Notes under the pieces: model-generated
Seen by the model: the letters and a program-made list of their open reading frames with translations, nothing else
Told to the model about the DNA's origin: nothing
Database searches by the model: none
Shown here: positions 35,322-43,335 of the stretch, in pieces
Position numbering within the stretch: the stretch's first letter is position 1
Layout of the letters: each line of letters opens with the position of its first letter
Translations under genes and position numbers: made by a program
Origin: Demetria terragena DSM 11295
Lineage (GTDB): Bacteria > Actinomycetota > Actinomycetes > Actinomycetales > Dermatophilaceae
DNA: 64,000 nucleotides
Assembly: GCF_000376825.1 (NCBI RefSeq)
Contig: NZ_AQXW01000004.1
Coordinates: forward strand, 1,488,001-1,552,000
Direction: 5' to 3'

Positions 35322-36441
35322 GACTGTTCCTCTCCAGAGCGATCGGACTCGAGCCCTGATCTACTCGCACGGGTGTGGGCACTCGCACCACCACACGGTA
35401 TCGGCCATCCGTAAGCGGTCCCGCCTCGAACTCGCCCTCGACTGCGGCAATTTGGGTGCGCATCCGGTCCTGCCCACTTCCGTGCAGTTCTGCCGCTGGC
35501 TTCCCCTCTGGCGTGCCGTCGTTGGTGAACATGAACACGGCGCCGCGGTCGACTTGGCGCACGACCACCGTGCAGCGCGTGGGTTGGGCATGTTTGAACA
35601 TGTTGGTGACTGCTTCGCGGAGCAGCAGGGCAAAGGTTGGGGTGACCGAGACGTCGACATCATCGACGGACTCGGTGAACTGCACGCCGAGTCGGCGGCA
35701 CAACGTCTGGGCGGTATGCAGCTCGGCATCCAGTGTGTCGATCACTGGCTCTTGGGAAAGTTGCGCCAATTGGGTGAGACCGTGCTCGACCAAATCCTCG
35801 ACCTCAGCCAGGTGCGCGGAGATTCGGTCGTCGCGAGCAAAATGGATTCGCGCCTGGGCCGTCTGCGCGGACACATCGACGAGTGTCGCCCCCACCATGG
35901 TGTTGATCTCACCCGCCAACCGCTCACGTTCGGTATCGACCTCAGATCGCGCCAGTTGGTCCTGCGTGCGACGAAGCTCTCGTGCGGTCTGCGCCAGCCT
36001 CTGCAGGAGGTAGACCACGAGGAACTGATTCACCATGTTGACCAACAGGGCAGCGCTGTCCGACACCAGGATCGCCGCGATGAGCGGAGCGGCAATCGCC
36101 GCGACCACCAACGCTGGGCGGGCACGGCTCGCACTCAGGAGTAGGACCACCACACCCCACCCGAGCAGGTATCCACTGTCCCGTGGGCTATCCGTACCTG
36201 CGAGCACCAGCCCGCACAGCAGCAAGCCCAACCCTGGTACGACTGACCAGGCGTGCAACCGGTCGTGGAGCGCTTCCCAGACCAACATCACCACGCCGCC
36301 GACAGCGACCACGACCTGAACGAGCAAATCGTCTCGAGTCGTGATTGCGTGCTGTGCCCAGGTGAGCACCCACACCCAGGTGAGGATCCGAGCGCCGCCC
36401 CCCACGGACACGAGATCTCGCGCCTTCTCGGTCCACGTCAT
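35314..36441 (-). CDS. NarL-type sensor kinase-like protein lacking the phosphoacceptor His
   Basis: 375 residues. Five or six membrane helices in the first 150, then a HisKA_3-like region. The conserved RIAxxLHD reads RLAGEINT: Asn180 stands at the His position. The HATPase_c part keeps the N box LLREAVTNMFKHAQ, NDG and a normal glycine-rich lid GSGQDRMRTQI. So it can probably bind ATP but cannot be phosphorylated on the usual His. Overlaps both neighbours. It probably works with the adjacent kinase. Confidence 0.88.
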   Translation of the reverse strand: MTWTEKARDLVSVGGGARILTWVWVLTWAQHAITTRDDLLVQVVVAVGGVVMLVWEALHDRLHAWSVVPGLGLLLCGLVLAGTDSPRDSGYLLGWGVVVLLLSASRARPALVVAAIAAPLIAAILVSDSAALLVNMVNQFLVVYLLQRLAQTARELRRTQDQLARSEVDTERERLAGEINTMVGATLVDVSAQTAQARIHFARDDRISAHLAEVEDLVEHGLTQLAQLSQEPVIDTLDAELHTAQTLCRRLGVQFTESVDDVDVSVTPTFALLLREAVTNMFKHAQPTRCTVVVRQVDRGAVFMFTNDGTPEGKPAAELHGSGQDRMRTQIAAVEGEFEAGPLTDGRYRVVVRVPTPVRVDQGSSPIALERNSHG

Positions 36442-37556
36442 GACACCTCGCCAACCCCGGGTATCCGAAACCGCGTGCGGTAGATCCCAGTTGCTGGCTG
36501 GTCGACGTGGGTACTGCCGCCGACAGCAGCGACGGCACTGCTGAGTCGGCTCTCCACACCGTCGTTGTCGCTATCGGCACGGTGCTTGCCACCATCATTG
36601 GTGACCGTAATGTCGGTGTGTCCTTCGACGTCAAAGTCGATTCGACACCAACTCGCCCGGCTGTGTTTGAGCACGTTGCTCACCGCTTCTCGCACCACCA
36701 GGGCAGCTAACCCGTCCTGTGCCGCAGGCAGACTGACTGGCACATTGATCACGAGGGCGACTGAGACCCGGTGACACATCTCGCGAGCAGCAGTGAGTTC
36801 GTCTTCTAGTCGGCCGATGGCCGGGCCGCTGGTCAGGGCACGCAATTGTGCTTGCCCCTTGGCGATGGTGTCATGCAAGTGGTTCAGCTGGGCAACGCCA
36901 ACTGTGTCTTGGTGGTCAACCTCGCGAACTGCCGCTTGGTTTCGCAAGGACGCGGCGACAAAGGTCCGGCCCATGATGTCGTGCAAGTCCCGTGCAATTC
37001 GGTCTCGCTCAACATCGATCTGCCTGCGCGCCAGCACTTCTCGGGTGAACTGCAGCGAGTCCAAGAGGACCACGAGACGGGTCGCAATCACCAGGACCGC
37101 GGAATAGAGACCGACCTCGAACAGGAACTCTGCAAAGTTCCCAATGGCCGGAAACTCGGTCCGGGGATACACCCAAGCCAAAAATGCTAGCAAGGCCACC
37201 GATCCGGCGACGACCGCGCGGATATCTCGTTGGAGGAGCACTGCCGCCCACCCGGTCACTGATGCGAGCATCAACTCGCCCCACAGCAGTGGCATAAAGA
37301 CCAACACTACGATCAGCGGCGTCAACCACGCCGTCCCCAGATGTTCCCCACCCCGGCAGGTCGCGAGTTGTATTCGGGCGAATAGCAACACCGCGACCGT
37401 GCCGAGGCCAGCGACGGCTGTCGATCTGATGATCGATCCCCCCGGCTCCGCAAAAGCCACAATCCAGGAGCCGATCAGTACAACCGCCAGTACGACCCAG
37501 CACAGCACCAACGCACGCCGCGACGCCGCGGCTTGCATTCGGAAGACTGTGCGCAC
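36438..37556 (-). CDS. NarL-type sensor kinase with intact His but degenerate ATP lid
   Basis: 372 residues. Five or six membrane helices to about 165, then HisKA_3 with RIARDLHDIMG (His192 intact), N box VVREAVSNVLKHSR and NDG. The glycine-rich lid is altered: where the partner has GSGQDRM, this protein has NDGVESRL, with no GxG. Its four-base overlap with the His-less paralogue suggests co-translation and a heterodimer. It lies 28 bases downstream of the small peptide gene. Confidence 0.88.
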   Translation of the reverse strand: MRTVFRMQAAASRRALVLCWVVLAVVLIGSWIVAFAEPGGSIIRSTAVAGLGTVAVLLFARIQLATCRGGEHLGTAWLTPLIVVLVFMPLLWGELMLASVTGWAAVLLQRDIRAVVAGSVALLAFLAWVYPRTEFPAIGNFAEFLFEVGLYSAVLVIATRLVVLLDSLQFTREVLARRQIDVERDRIARDLHDIMGRTFVAASLRNQAAVREVDHQDTVGVAQLNHLHDTIAKGQAQLRALTSGPAIGRLEDELTAAREMCHRVSVALVINVPVSLPAAQDGLAALVVREAVSNVLKHSRASWCRIDFDVEGHTDITVTNDGGKHRADSDNDGVESRLSSAVAAVGGSTHVDQPATGIYRTRFRIPGVGEVS

Positions 37557-37584
37557 GTGCAGGCTCCAATCCGCATAGGCGGTC

Positions 37585-37689
37585 CTAGCAGTTGAAGACG
37601 AAGAACGACAGCCCAGTGATCACCTCGTCCCCGACTGCTGCCAATTCTGCACACTCCGCGTCGAGGTCGTGCAGCTTTTCAAGTGTCAT
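37585..37689 (-). CDS. 34-residue peptide, candidate class III lanthipeptide precursor
   Basis: Read directly from the sequence; too short for standard gene finders. ATG 37689 follows AAGGAG by eight bases, and TAG ends it at 37585. The leader-like part starts MTLEKLHDLDAECAEL, amphipathic with Leu/Asp spacing as in class III leaders, then GDEVI. The last ten residues are TGLSFFVFNC: Thr-x2-Ser-x5-Cys, compatible with the S/T-x2-S/T-x(2-5)-C pattern that LanKC enzymes turn into labionin-like rings. Cys is the very last residue, as needed for LanD decarboxylation and avionin formation. It lies directly between LanKC and the sensor kinases. A quorum peptide sensed by those kinases is an alternative or additional role. 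Confidence 0.8.
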   Translation of the reverse strand: MTLEKLHDLDAECAELAAVGDEVITGLSFFVFNC

Positions 37690-37720
37690 GTCGGACTCCT
37701 TCGTTGTCTATCTTTGAGGT

Positions 37721-37746
37721 GTCAGATCCGACGGGAGGGATCTGAC
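37721..37746. terminator. Hairpin between LanKC and the peptide gene
   Basis: GTCAGATCC (37721-37729), loop GACGGGAG, GGATCTGAC (37738-37746): perfect 9-bp stem just after the LanKC stop and before the peptide ribosome site. It may be a weak terminator/attenuator or a processing site that sets peptide mRNA levels. Confidence 0.5.
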
Positions 37747-37755
37747 ATTCGTCAT
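37742..37755. promoter_or_regulatory. CTGAC-N4-GTCAT site upstream of the peptide gene
   Basis: CTGACATTCGTCAT matches the regulon palindrome with one arm base changed. It lies 53-66 bases before the peptide start codon, so it could belong to a promoter internal to the operon. Confidence 0.4.
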
Positions 37756-40229
37756 CAAACGCCGGTCTGAGCCCTTGCGAGAGTGGGCACTGCCAACGAA
37801 CCCGCATGACAGGTGTCATTAGCTGTCGTGGGCGGGCTCGCTTCGGGGAGGCGCAACACCTCGGCAATGCGCTTCGCGCCACTGTCGCCGAGCGTGGCGA
37901 TGAGGCCGGCAGCACCCGTCATGAGGTCATCAGAGCAACGCAGTCGAGCGGCCCCTAAAGTGCTCCAACCTCGTGCCGTCGGAGTGCAGTAGCGGCCAGC
38001 CCGAGCATCGAGAAGATCCGCCGTTCCACGCTCGCCTCGCAGCCGCAGCGTGGCAGCGATCCCGGCCGCGCCATCCATCAACCCGGCAAGCGGAGTTGGT
38101 GTCGTCCGCAGCCCAGCAGCGACCGAATCACCAAGTGACGCCATTGCGTCTCGGTCTCGGTGGTGAGCGAGCGCGAGTGCGAGTGCGAACGCGGCGCTGC
38201 CGTGTCCGAGTCCGGTGCGGACCCGTGAACCAGGCGCGGCCACGAGGTGCCCGTCCACGGTGCGCAGGAGCCGCTCCTCCCGACGCAACGCATGCCCAGC
38301 TCCGTTCTCATAGGATGCCGTGCGCGACGGAACGGCTTCGCCTATACGCATTAGCGCCAACGCCATCCCGGCCCACCCCTCCAGAAGGCCAGGACCCGCG
38401 ACCGTCGTCGCCTCATCCCGTATCGCCCGTAGCACGCCGTCCCCGGCTTCGACTCCTCGTTCCAGAAGGTCTGCGCGATCGAGGGCGATTCCCAGTTCTA
38501 CCAACGCCACGGCACACCCGGACCGTCCGCGGGTCCACGACAGGCTCCTGGGCAGCGAGGGTGAAAGTCTGTCGATCAGCACCTCGGCCTGCTCCGGGCG
38601 GCCCAGGAGCGCGAGCGCCAGGGCGACGCCTTCAACCCCCTCTGCGAGACCGTGAACTTGAGTGTCGGGACCTTCGGGGAGGTCAGCGAGCCAGTCCAGA
38701 TGCCGTGGATCGGGCTCGTAGCCCATCGAATGGAGCGCCAACAGAACCCCGGCGGCACCAGAAAGCAGGTTATGTGCCCCGAGCGGTGTCGTGAACTGCT
38801 CGATGCCGCCAGAGAACAGCCGATCAGATCGCTCGGGCGTGGCACGACCCAGCAGTCCTTCGACCAGTCTCTCGAGCAGGTCCGCAGTCGTCGCCGGAAC
38901 GTCGACGGGCTCAGCAGCCACCGTCGGGCACCCCAGGATTGGCGCAAGGTCAGGGCGCCGATCCAGCAGCGGCACATCGACGTTTTTCAATGTGGCAAGG
39001 GTGCGCTGGAGCGCAAAGTCGTCGCGAGCGACTGGGTCGGCATGCTCGTACACATAGCCCGGTGTGCCAATCGTCCGGGTCGCCACCGTTCCATCGAGGC
39101 TGGCCGCCTCGAAGTCCACCAGCGTCGGACCGCACGGCCCGAGGACGACATTGCCCGGATGAAGATCCCCATGCGCCACGCCCAGTGCGCGCATCCTTCG
39201 GACCACTTCACTGAGTTCGACCGAAATCTGCGCGACCCACTCGGCGAAGTCGGCCGACACGTCCGCGCCGAGGTCCGCGCGGGCGCCAGGGTGGTGGCGA
39301 GATATGTGCTGACCCATGGGTTCGCCGTCGACCCACTCCATCACGAGGAACTCGCTGGCCTCGACCTCCCAGTAGTCGATCGGTTCCGGTGCGACCCCTG
39401 ACCCGCTCAACCGCTGGAGGACGGCGTACTCATGGCGCAGCCGCACGACCGCATCGATGCCATCGCCGTCAAGTCCCGCGTGACGACGCGCCTCTTTCAG
39501 TGCCACGCGGCGCCCGTCGGTCAACTGAGCGTCATACACCGATCCTGCATTGCACCGGTGAACGAGCCGAGCGGCTTGCACCGGGAGCGGTTGTGGTTCT
39601 CGCTCCGCCCGCATGAGATCGGCAACGACCGCTGGCACGTTCGGCGCTGGTCTCCGCCGGTCGTCTGGGACGCCGCCATCGGGACCCTGCGCGCCGGGCA
39701 CTACTCGCCCATCAGCGGCCTCTAGCCAGTGCTCCTTGTAGGCGCCCCACCGCACACCGAGGGGGGCCGTGGGGTGGGAGTGGTCACCCGTGATCCGCGG
39801 CCCGACAACACCTGTCAGGTCGGCTGCTAGGCGCTCGATCAAGAGCGCAGTCTGATCGTCGCTTCGCGGATAAAGTACGCACACTTTGCCGCTCAGGGAC
39901 TGGGGCGCGTACTTGTGCTGTGATGCCTGCACCAGTCGCTCCGTGCGCATCATCTTCCACGGCACGTGTTCGGCCGCACATACCCGAGCCACCACCTCGA
40001 CCGCATGACGGGCGTGCTCGGGAACCGCGCTCACGTGGATCTTCCATCCAGCGTCGGCAAGCACCTGATGCGGGGGCAGAAATGCGACCCACGGGCCGTG
40101 GGCCGCCCGGGTGAAGGCAGCCACCAGATGTGCGGGGACCGGCAACTCGGGATGGTCTCCGGTGCCGGGCAAGTCAAAGAAGTCCGGGTCGGCCAGCGCG
40201 AAATAGAAGTAGCGGTCATCCATGACCAT
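37755..40229 (-). CDS. lanKC: LanKC-type class III lanthipeptide synthetase
   Basis: 824 residues (822 if the third-codon ATG at 40223, better spaced from GGGGA, is used). N-terminal lyase-like domain (about 30-170: IHVSAVPEHARHAVEVVARVCAAEHVPWKMM). Ser/Thr kinase domain with Lys245 (VALKEAR), HGDLHPGN (353-360) and DFE in place of DFG (372-374). C-terminal LanC-like cyclase (about 475-800: LLSGAAGVLLALHSMG, LLEGWAGMALALMR, LGHGSAAFALALALAHH) with zinc ligands not conserved (WTRGRSG where LanC has WC-G). This is the class III order: phosphorylate Ser/Thr, eliminate, cyclise. The peptide immediately downstream is the expected substrate. Confidence 0.9.
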   Translation of the reverse strand: MVMDDRYFYFALADPDFFDLPGTGDHPELPVPAHLVAAFTRAAHGPWVAFLPPHQVLADAGWKIHVSAVPEHARHAVEVVARVCAAEHVPWKMMRTERLVQASQHKYAPQSLSGKVCVLYPRSDDQTALLIERLAADLTGVVGPRITGDHSHPTAPLGVRWGAYKEHWLEAADGRVVPGAQGPDGGVPDDRRRPAPNVPAVVADLMRAEREPQPLPVQAARLVHRCNAGSVYDAQLTDGRRVALKEARRHAGLDGDGIDAVVRLRHEYAVLQRLSGSGVAPEPIDYWEVEASEFLVMEWVDGEPMGQHISRHHPGARADLGADVSADFAEWVAQISVELSEVVRRMRALGVAHGDLHPGNVVLGPCGPTLVDFEAASLDGTVATRTIGTPGYVYEHADPVARDDFALQRTLATLKNVDVPLLDRRPDLAPILGCPTVAAEPVDVPATTADLLERLVEGLLGRATPERSDRLFSGGIEQFTTPLGAHNLLSGAAGVLLALHSMGYEPDPRHLDWLADLPEGPDTQVHGLAEGVEGVALALALLGRPEQAEVLIDRLSPSLPRSLSWTRGRSGCAVALVELGIALDRADLLERGVEAGDGVLRAIRDEATTVAGPGLLEGWAGMALALMRIGEAVPSRTASYENGAGHALRREERLLRTVDGHLVAAPGSRVRTGLGHGSAAFALALALAHHRDRDAMASLGDSVAAGLRTTPTPLAGLMDGAAGIAATLRLRGERGTADLLDARAGRYCTPTARGWSTLGAARLRCSDDLMTGAAGLIATLGDSGAKRIAEVLRLPEASPPTTANDTCHAGSLAVPTLARAQTGV
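37806..37819. promoter_or_regulatory. ATGAC-N4-GTCAT palindrome inside the 3' end of lanKC
   Basis: ATGACAGGTGTCAT matches the regulon palindrome exactly in both arms. It lies within lanKC codons near its end, about 120 bases upstream of the peptide start, where it could serve an internal promoter. Confidence 0.45.
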
Positions 40230-40302
40230 TCCCCTTGAGTCGGTGTGCTCCTACCCAACCGACGACGCGGCACGCAAGGCAGCCTCGCGAGTCACCTCGT
40301 CA

Positions 40303-40318
40303 TGTGACAGATATCACT
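40303..40318. promoter_or_regulatory. CRP/GlxR-like site upstream of lanKC
   Basis: TGTGA-CAGATA-TCACT fits the TGTGA-N6-TCACA consensus of CRP-family proteins with one mismatch. It lies about 75 bases before lanKC, between it and the 40379 palindrome. Confidence 0.4.
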
Positions 40319-40378
40319 CTGTAGCGTTCGGCGACCCGAACTCCGGTGATCTTGACGGGAAGCCGCCGCGCTCCGTCC

Positions 40379-40392
40379 ATGACACTCGTCAT
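40379..40392. promoter_or_regulatory. ATGAC-N4-GTCAT palindrome in the lanKC/CHRD divergent region
   Basis: ATGACACTCGTCAT has exact arms. It is about 150 bases upstream of lanKC (minus) and 100 bases upstream of the CHRD gene (plus). Confidence 0.55.
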
Positions 40393-40492
40393 GTCATGAA
40401 TTCGATTGAACTCGGGTGAACACCAGCGCCTCGGGCTGCGTATATCCCTGCACACGGGCGCCACACGGTGCCCCGCTGACAGGAGCACGCCG

Positions 40493-41212
40493 ATGTCCGT
40501 TCGCCAGCACTGCCAACGCGCCGGGGTCATCACCGGCCTTGCCGCCCTCGGTGGTTTCGCCTTTGCCGGACCGGCCGCGGCCGAGACCGAAGTTGATCGC
40601 CCATCCACCTTTACCAGCGCCTTCACGGTGATGGCGACACCTGACGCCGTCATCGACCCGGACGGCAACTCAGCCCCCGGCGAGCCTGGCACCAGCGGGA
40701 CCTTCACCTTCATGATCAACTCCGACGAGGAGATTATCTGTTACGACATCACCACCAAGGGCGTCACGCCGCCGTACCAAAGCAAGGCCAAGACTGCGAC
40801 GCACCTGCACGAAGCGGTTGCCGGTAAGGGTGGCCCGCCGCGCATCTCCTTCCCGAACCCGGAAGGCAGTGGCGACACCCGCACCAGCAAGGGCTGCCTG
40901 AAGGGACCATTCACCACCGGGCTCCCGGGTCCGGACGGTGCTGACACCGGAACTGGCTTCTCCCTCAAGCAGATTGAGGCCAACGCGGCTGGCTTCTCCG
41001 CTGACACCCACACGTCGGCGTTTGTCCCTGGCGCGGTCCGCGGCCAACTGAAGGCCATTCCGGTCGGCGGCGTTGACACCGGCTTCGGTGGCACCGCCAA
41101 CCAGGGTCAGGAGACCAGCGCGCCCGTGCTTGGACTGGGCGCTGGTGCTGTTCTCCTCGCCGGCGGCGCCGTGGTCGTCATGGCTCGCCGCAACGCGAGC
41201 GGCCGCGCATGA
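40493..41212 (+). CDS. Secreted CHRD-domain protein with C-terminal membrane anchor
   Basis: 239 residues from ATG 40493 (AGGAG eight bases upstream; a longer reading from 40406 is rejected). Signal peptide to about residue 30 (GFAFAGPAAAE), CHRD domain (ATHLHEAVAGKGGPPRISFPNP ... TGFSLKQIEANAAGFSADTHTSAFVPGAVRGQL), then a Gln/Gly linker, a hydrophobic helix and a basic tail RRNASGRA. No LPxTG or LAxTG is seen before the helix. It overlaps the sortase-like gene by ATGA and forms a cassette with an ECF sigma/anti-sigma pair. Function of the CHRD fold is unknown. Confidence 0.87.
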   Translation: MSVRQHCQRAGVITGLAALGGFAFAGPAAAETEVDRPSTFTSAFTVMATPDAVIDPDGNSAPGEPGTSGTFTFMINSDEEIICYDITTKGVTPPYQSKAKTATHLHEAVAGKGGPPRISFPNPEGSGDTRTSKGCLKGPFTTGLPGPDGADTGTGFSLKQIEANAAGFSADTHTSAFVPGAVRGQLKAIPVGGVDTGFGGTANQGQETSAPVLGLGAGAVLLAGGAVVVMARRNASGRA

Positions 41213-42039
41213 CCCAGGGCAGCGCGCGTACGTTTCGGCCCCACCTTCGGGTGGCGGCCGGGGCGTGCGCGGCGCTGCTCGCGGGAGTCCTGACGGGGTG
41301 TGGCGGAGAGGACTCGGCCAACGCTCCCGATTCCCCTGCGGCGAGCAGTCAACCCAGCAGTCCACGAGCGGTCGCGGTTCCGACCAGCTCAGCCCCAGCG
41401 ACGACTGCACCACCACCGACGACTGCCACCTCGACGGCCGCCCCATCAAAGACGGCCGCACCGACGGCGACCTCCCGACCGTCGTCCCCTACCTCGGCAC
41501 CCACCACCTCGGCGTCGGCCCAGCCGACCACTGTCGCTCCCTCTCGACCCGCCCCCTCGCGACGCACTCAAGCGTCCCCGCGGAACGGGGCGCCGAGCGC
41601 ACCCGCATCATTCACAGTCGACAAGTTGGGCTTGCGCAATGAGCCACTGATCGGGCTCGGCTTGGCCAAGGACGGTGCCATGGAAGTGCCTTCGGACCCC
41701 GATCGGGTCGGATGGTTCACCGGTGGCGGGCGCCCAGGCGGCCCCGGCCCCACCGTGCTCGCCGGCCATGTGGACTCTCGTACCGGTCCAGCAGTGTTCT
41801 ACAAGTTGACCAGTCTCAAGCCGGGTGACCGCGTCACGGTCACCCGCGGCGACGGCCAAAAGGTCATCTATCGCGTGACCCGTACCCAGGACGTCCCTAA
41901 GGACACCTTCCCCACCGAGGCCGTCTTCGGCGCCAGCGCTGGCGACGAATTGCGATTGATTACCTGCACCGGCCAGTGGGACCGGGTCAACCAGACTCAC
42001 CTCGACAACCGGGTGGTCTGGGCACAGGCAGTCTCATGA
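41209..42039 (+). CDS. Class F-type sortase-like lipoprotein
   Basis: 276 residues. Lipobox LLAGVLTGC near residue 31, a Ser/Thr/Pro/Ala linker to about 125, then a sortase domain: VLAGHVDS (His), LRLITCTGQ (Cys) and LDNRVV (Arg), the complete catalytic set. Class F sortases are typical of actinobacteria and often lie next to a CHRD protein and sigma-factor genes. The probable partner is the overlapping CHRD protein, although that lacks an obvious sorting signal. Acts outside the membrane. Confidence 0.88.
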   Translation: MTQGSARTFRPHLRVAAGACAALLAGVLTGCGGEDSANAPDSPAASSQPSSPRAVAVPTSSAPATTAPPPTTATSTAAPSKTAAPTATSRPSSPTSAPTTSASAQPTTVAPSRPAPSRRTQASPRNGAPSAPASFTVDKLGLRNEPLIGLGLAKDGAMEVPSDPDRVGWFTGGGRPGGPGPTVLAGHVDSRTGPAVFYKLTSLKPGDRVTVTRGDGQKVIYRVTRTQDVPKDTFPTEAVFGASAGDELRLITCTGQWDRVNQTHLDNRVVWAQAVS

Positions 42040-42096
42040 ATGAGCGGGCGGTCGCACCGCTGTCGGGTGGGGTCCGCACTCGGGAGAGGATGAGGC

Positions 42097-42627
42097 ATGG
42101 ACCGCCCCACCGCGCTGGACGCGGACGCCCTGCGCGAGGCGTACCGCGACCATGCTGGCGAGCTGCTCGGCTACTGCCTGCAGCGGGTTGGCGATCGACA
42201 CGCGGCGCAAGACGCCGTGCAGGAAACCTACTTGCGCATGTGGCGCGCATCGGAGTCGTACGATCCGCAGCTCGCGGGGATTCGGACCTGGCTGTACGCC
42301 ATTGCTCGCAACGTCCTGGTTGACCAACACCGGCGGAGGTCCTCGGGCATTGGGCCCGCTGCCTCCCTTGAAGGCCTGGAGGAGATCGTGGATACGCTCG
42401 CTTCCGACGCAGCCGAGTCCCGCCTCGACGTCCTGGTGGTCGAAGAAGCGCTCCGCCGGCTCAGTCCAGAGCACCGTCACGTGATCGCCGAGGTCTATTT
42501 GCGCGACCGACCCACCGTCGAGGTCGCGACGGACCTCGACATCCCGGCGGGCACCGTACGCAGCCGGCTGTTTCACGGCTTACGCGCCTTGCGGGCAGAG
42601 ATCGACCAGATGGGAGGCCTGCGATGA
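42097..42627 (+). CDS. ECF-family RNA polymerase sigma factor
   Basis: 176 residues. Region 2 (YRDHAGELLGYCLQRVGDRHAAQDAVQETYLRMWRASESYDP, then RTWLYAIARNVLVDQHRRR) and region 4 (RLSPEHRHVIAEVYLRDRPTVEVATDLDIPAGTVRSRLFHGLRALR) are both complete. It is translationally coupled to the downstream anti-sigma gene (ATGA). It may direct expression of the CHRD/sortase cassette. Confidence 0.95.
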   Translation: MDRPTALDADALREAYRDHAGELLGYCLQRVGDRHAAQDAVQETYLRMWRASESYDPQLAGIRTWLYAIARNVLVDQHRRRSSGIGPAASLEGLEEIVDTLASDAAESRLDVLVVEEALRRLSPEHRHVIAEVYLRDRPTVEVATDLDIPAGTVRSRLFHGLRALRAEIDQMGGLR

Positions 42628-43325
42628 AGGAGTCAGCACCACTCGGGGATGCCGACCACGAGGCCATGCGCGACCTGCTCGGTGAGCATGCCCTGGGCCG
42701 GCTAAACGCTGATGAGCAAGCAGTTGTCGAGGAGCACCTCGCGACCTGCGCCGCCTGTCGATCCGAGCTCGCGGAGTTCGCCGACCTGGGTCCGCTCCTA
42801 CGTCAGGTCGACCCCGACCGTCTCACCGCTGCGCAGGTCGACCCTGTCCCTGAACTGCCCCCTGAACTCGAGGCGGAAATCGGCGCCCGGCTCGCTGGCA
42901 CCGCCGCCGTCCCACGTCGTCCGCGCCGTCGACGAGCCATGGCGTTGACCGCCGCAGCCGCTCTTGTCGTCGTCGGCGGAATTGGTGGCTGGCTGCTCGC
43001 CCCGCGTCCGCCAGATGTGCCGTTTGAGCAAGTGGCGGTCACGGTCCCCACGGGCAGCGCTGGCGACCTCGACGTGACTGCGGGAGTCATCCCGCACACC
43101 TGGGGAATGGAAGTGCGCATGACCGCGTCCGGGTTCACCGCTGGTGCGCCCTACGTCGTCCAAGTCATCGACGACGACGGAAAACGCCGCGATGCTGGGG
43201 AGTTCGTCGGAACCGGTGATCGGCGCATGGTGTGCAACCTGAACTCATCGGTTTTGCGTGACGACGCGGCCGGCTTTGTCGTCCTCGACCAGCGATCGCG
43301 CACCGTGGTGTCCTCGTCGTTCTGA
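42624..43325 (+). CDS. Membrane anti-sigma factor (zinc-finger type)
   Basis: 233 residues. N-terminal zf-HC2-like motif EEHLATCAACRSEL preceded by a conserved HALGRLNADE helix; one membrane helix (ALTAAAALVVVGGIGGWLL) near 105-125; an extracytoplasmic C-terminal domain of about 100 residues (RskA-like). It should hold the ECF sigma factor at the membrane until a signal arrives. It overlaps the sigma gene by four bases. Confidence 0.9.
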   Translation: MKESAPLGDADHEAMRDLLGEHALGRLNADEQAVVEEHLATCAACRSELAEFADLGPLLRQVDPDRLTAAQVDPVPELPPELEAEIGARLAGTAAVPRRPRRRRAMALTAAAALVVVGGIGGWLLAPRPPDVPFEQVAVTVPTGSAGDLDVTAGVIPHTWGMEVRMTASGFTAGAPYVVQVIDDDGKRRDAGEFVGTGDRRMVCNLNSSVLRDDAAGFVVLDQRSRTVVSSSF

Positions 43326-43335
43326 ACAGAGCCCG

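Noticed and set aside
37690-37754. A further tiny frame between lanKC and the peptide gene
   Set aside because: ATG near 37749 reads only eight codons before a stop and has no ribosome site.
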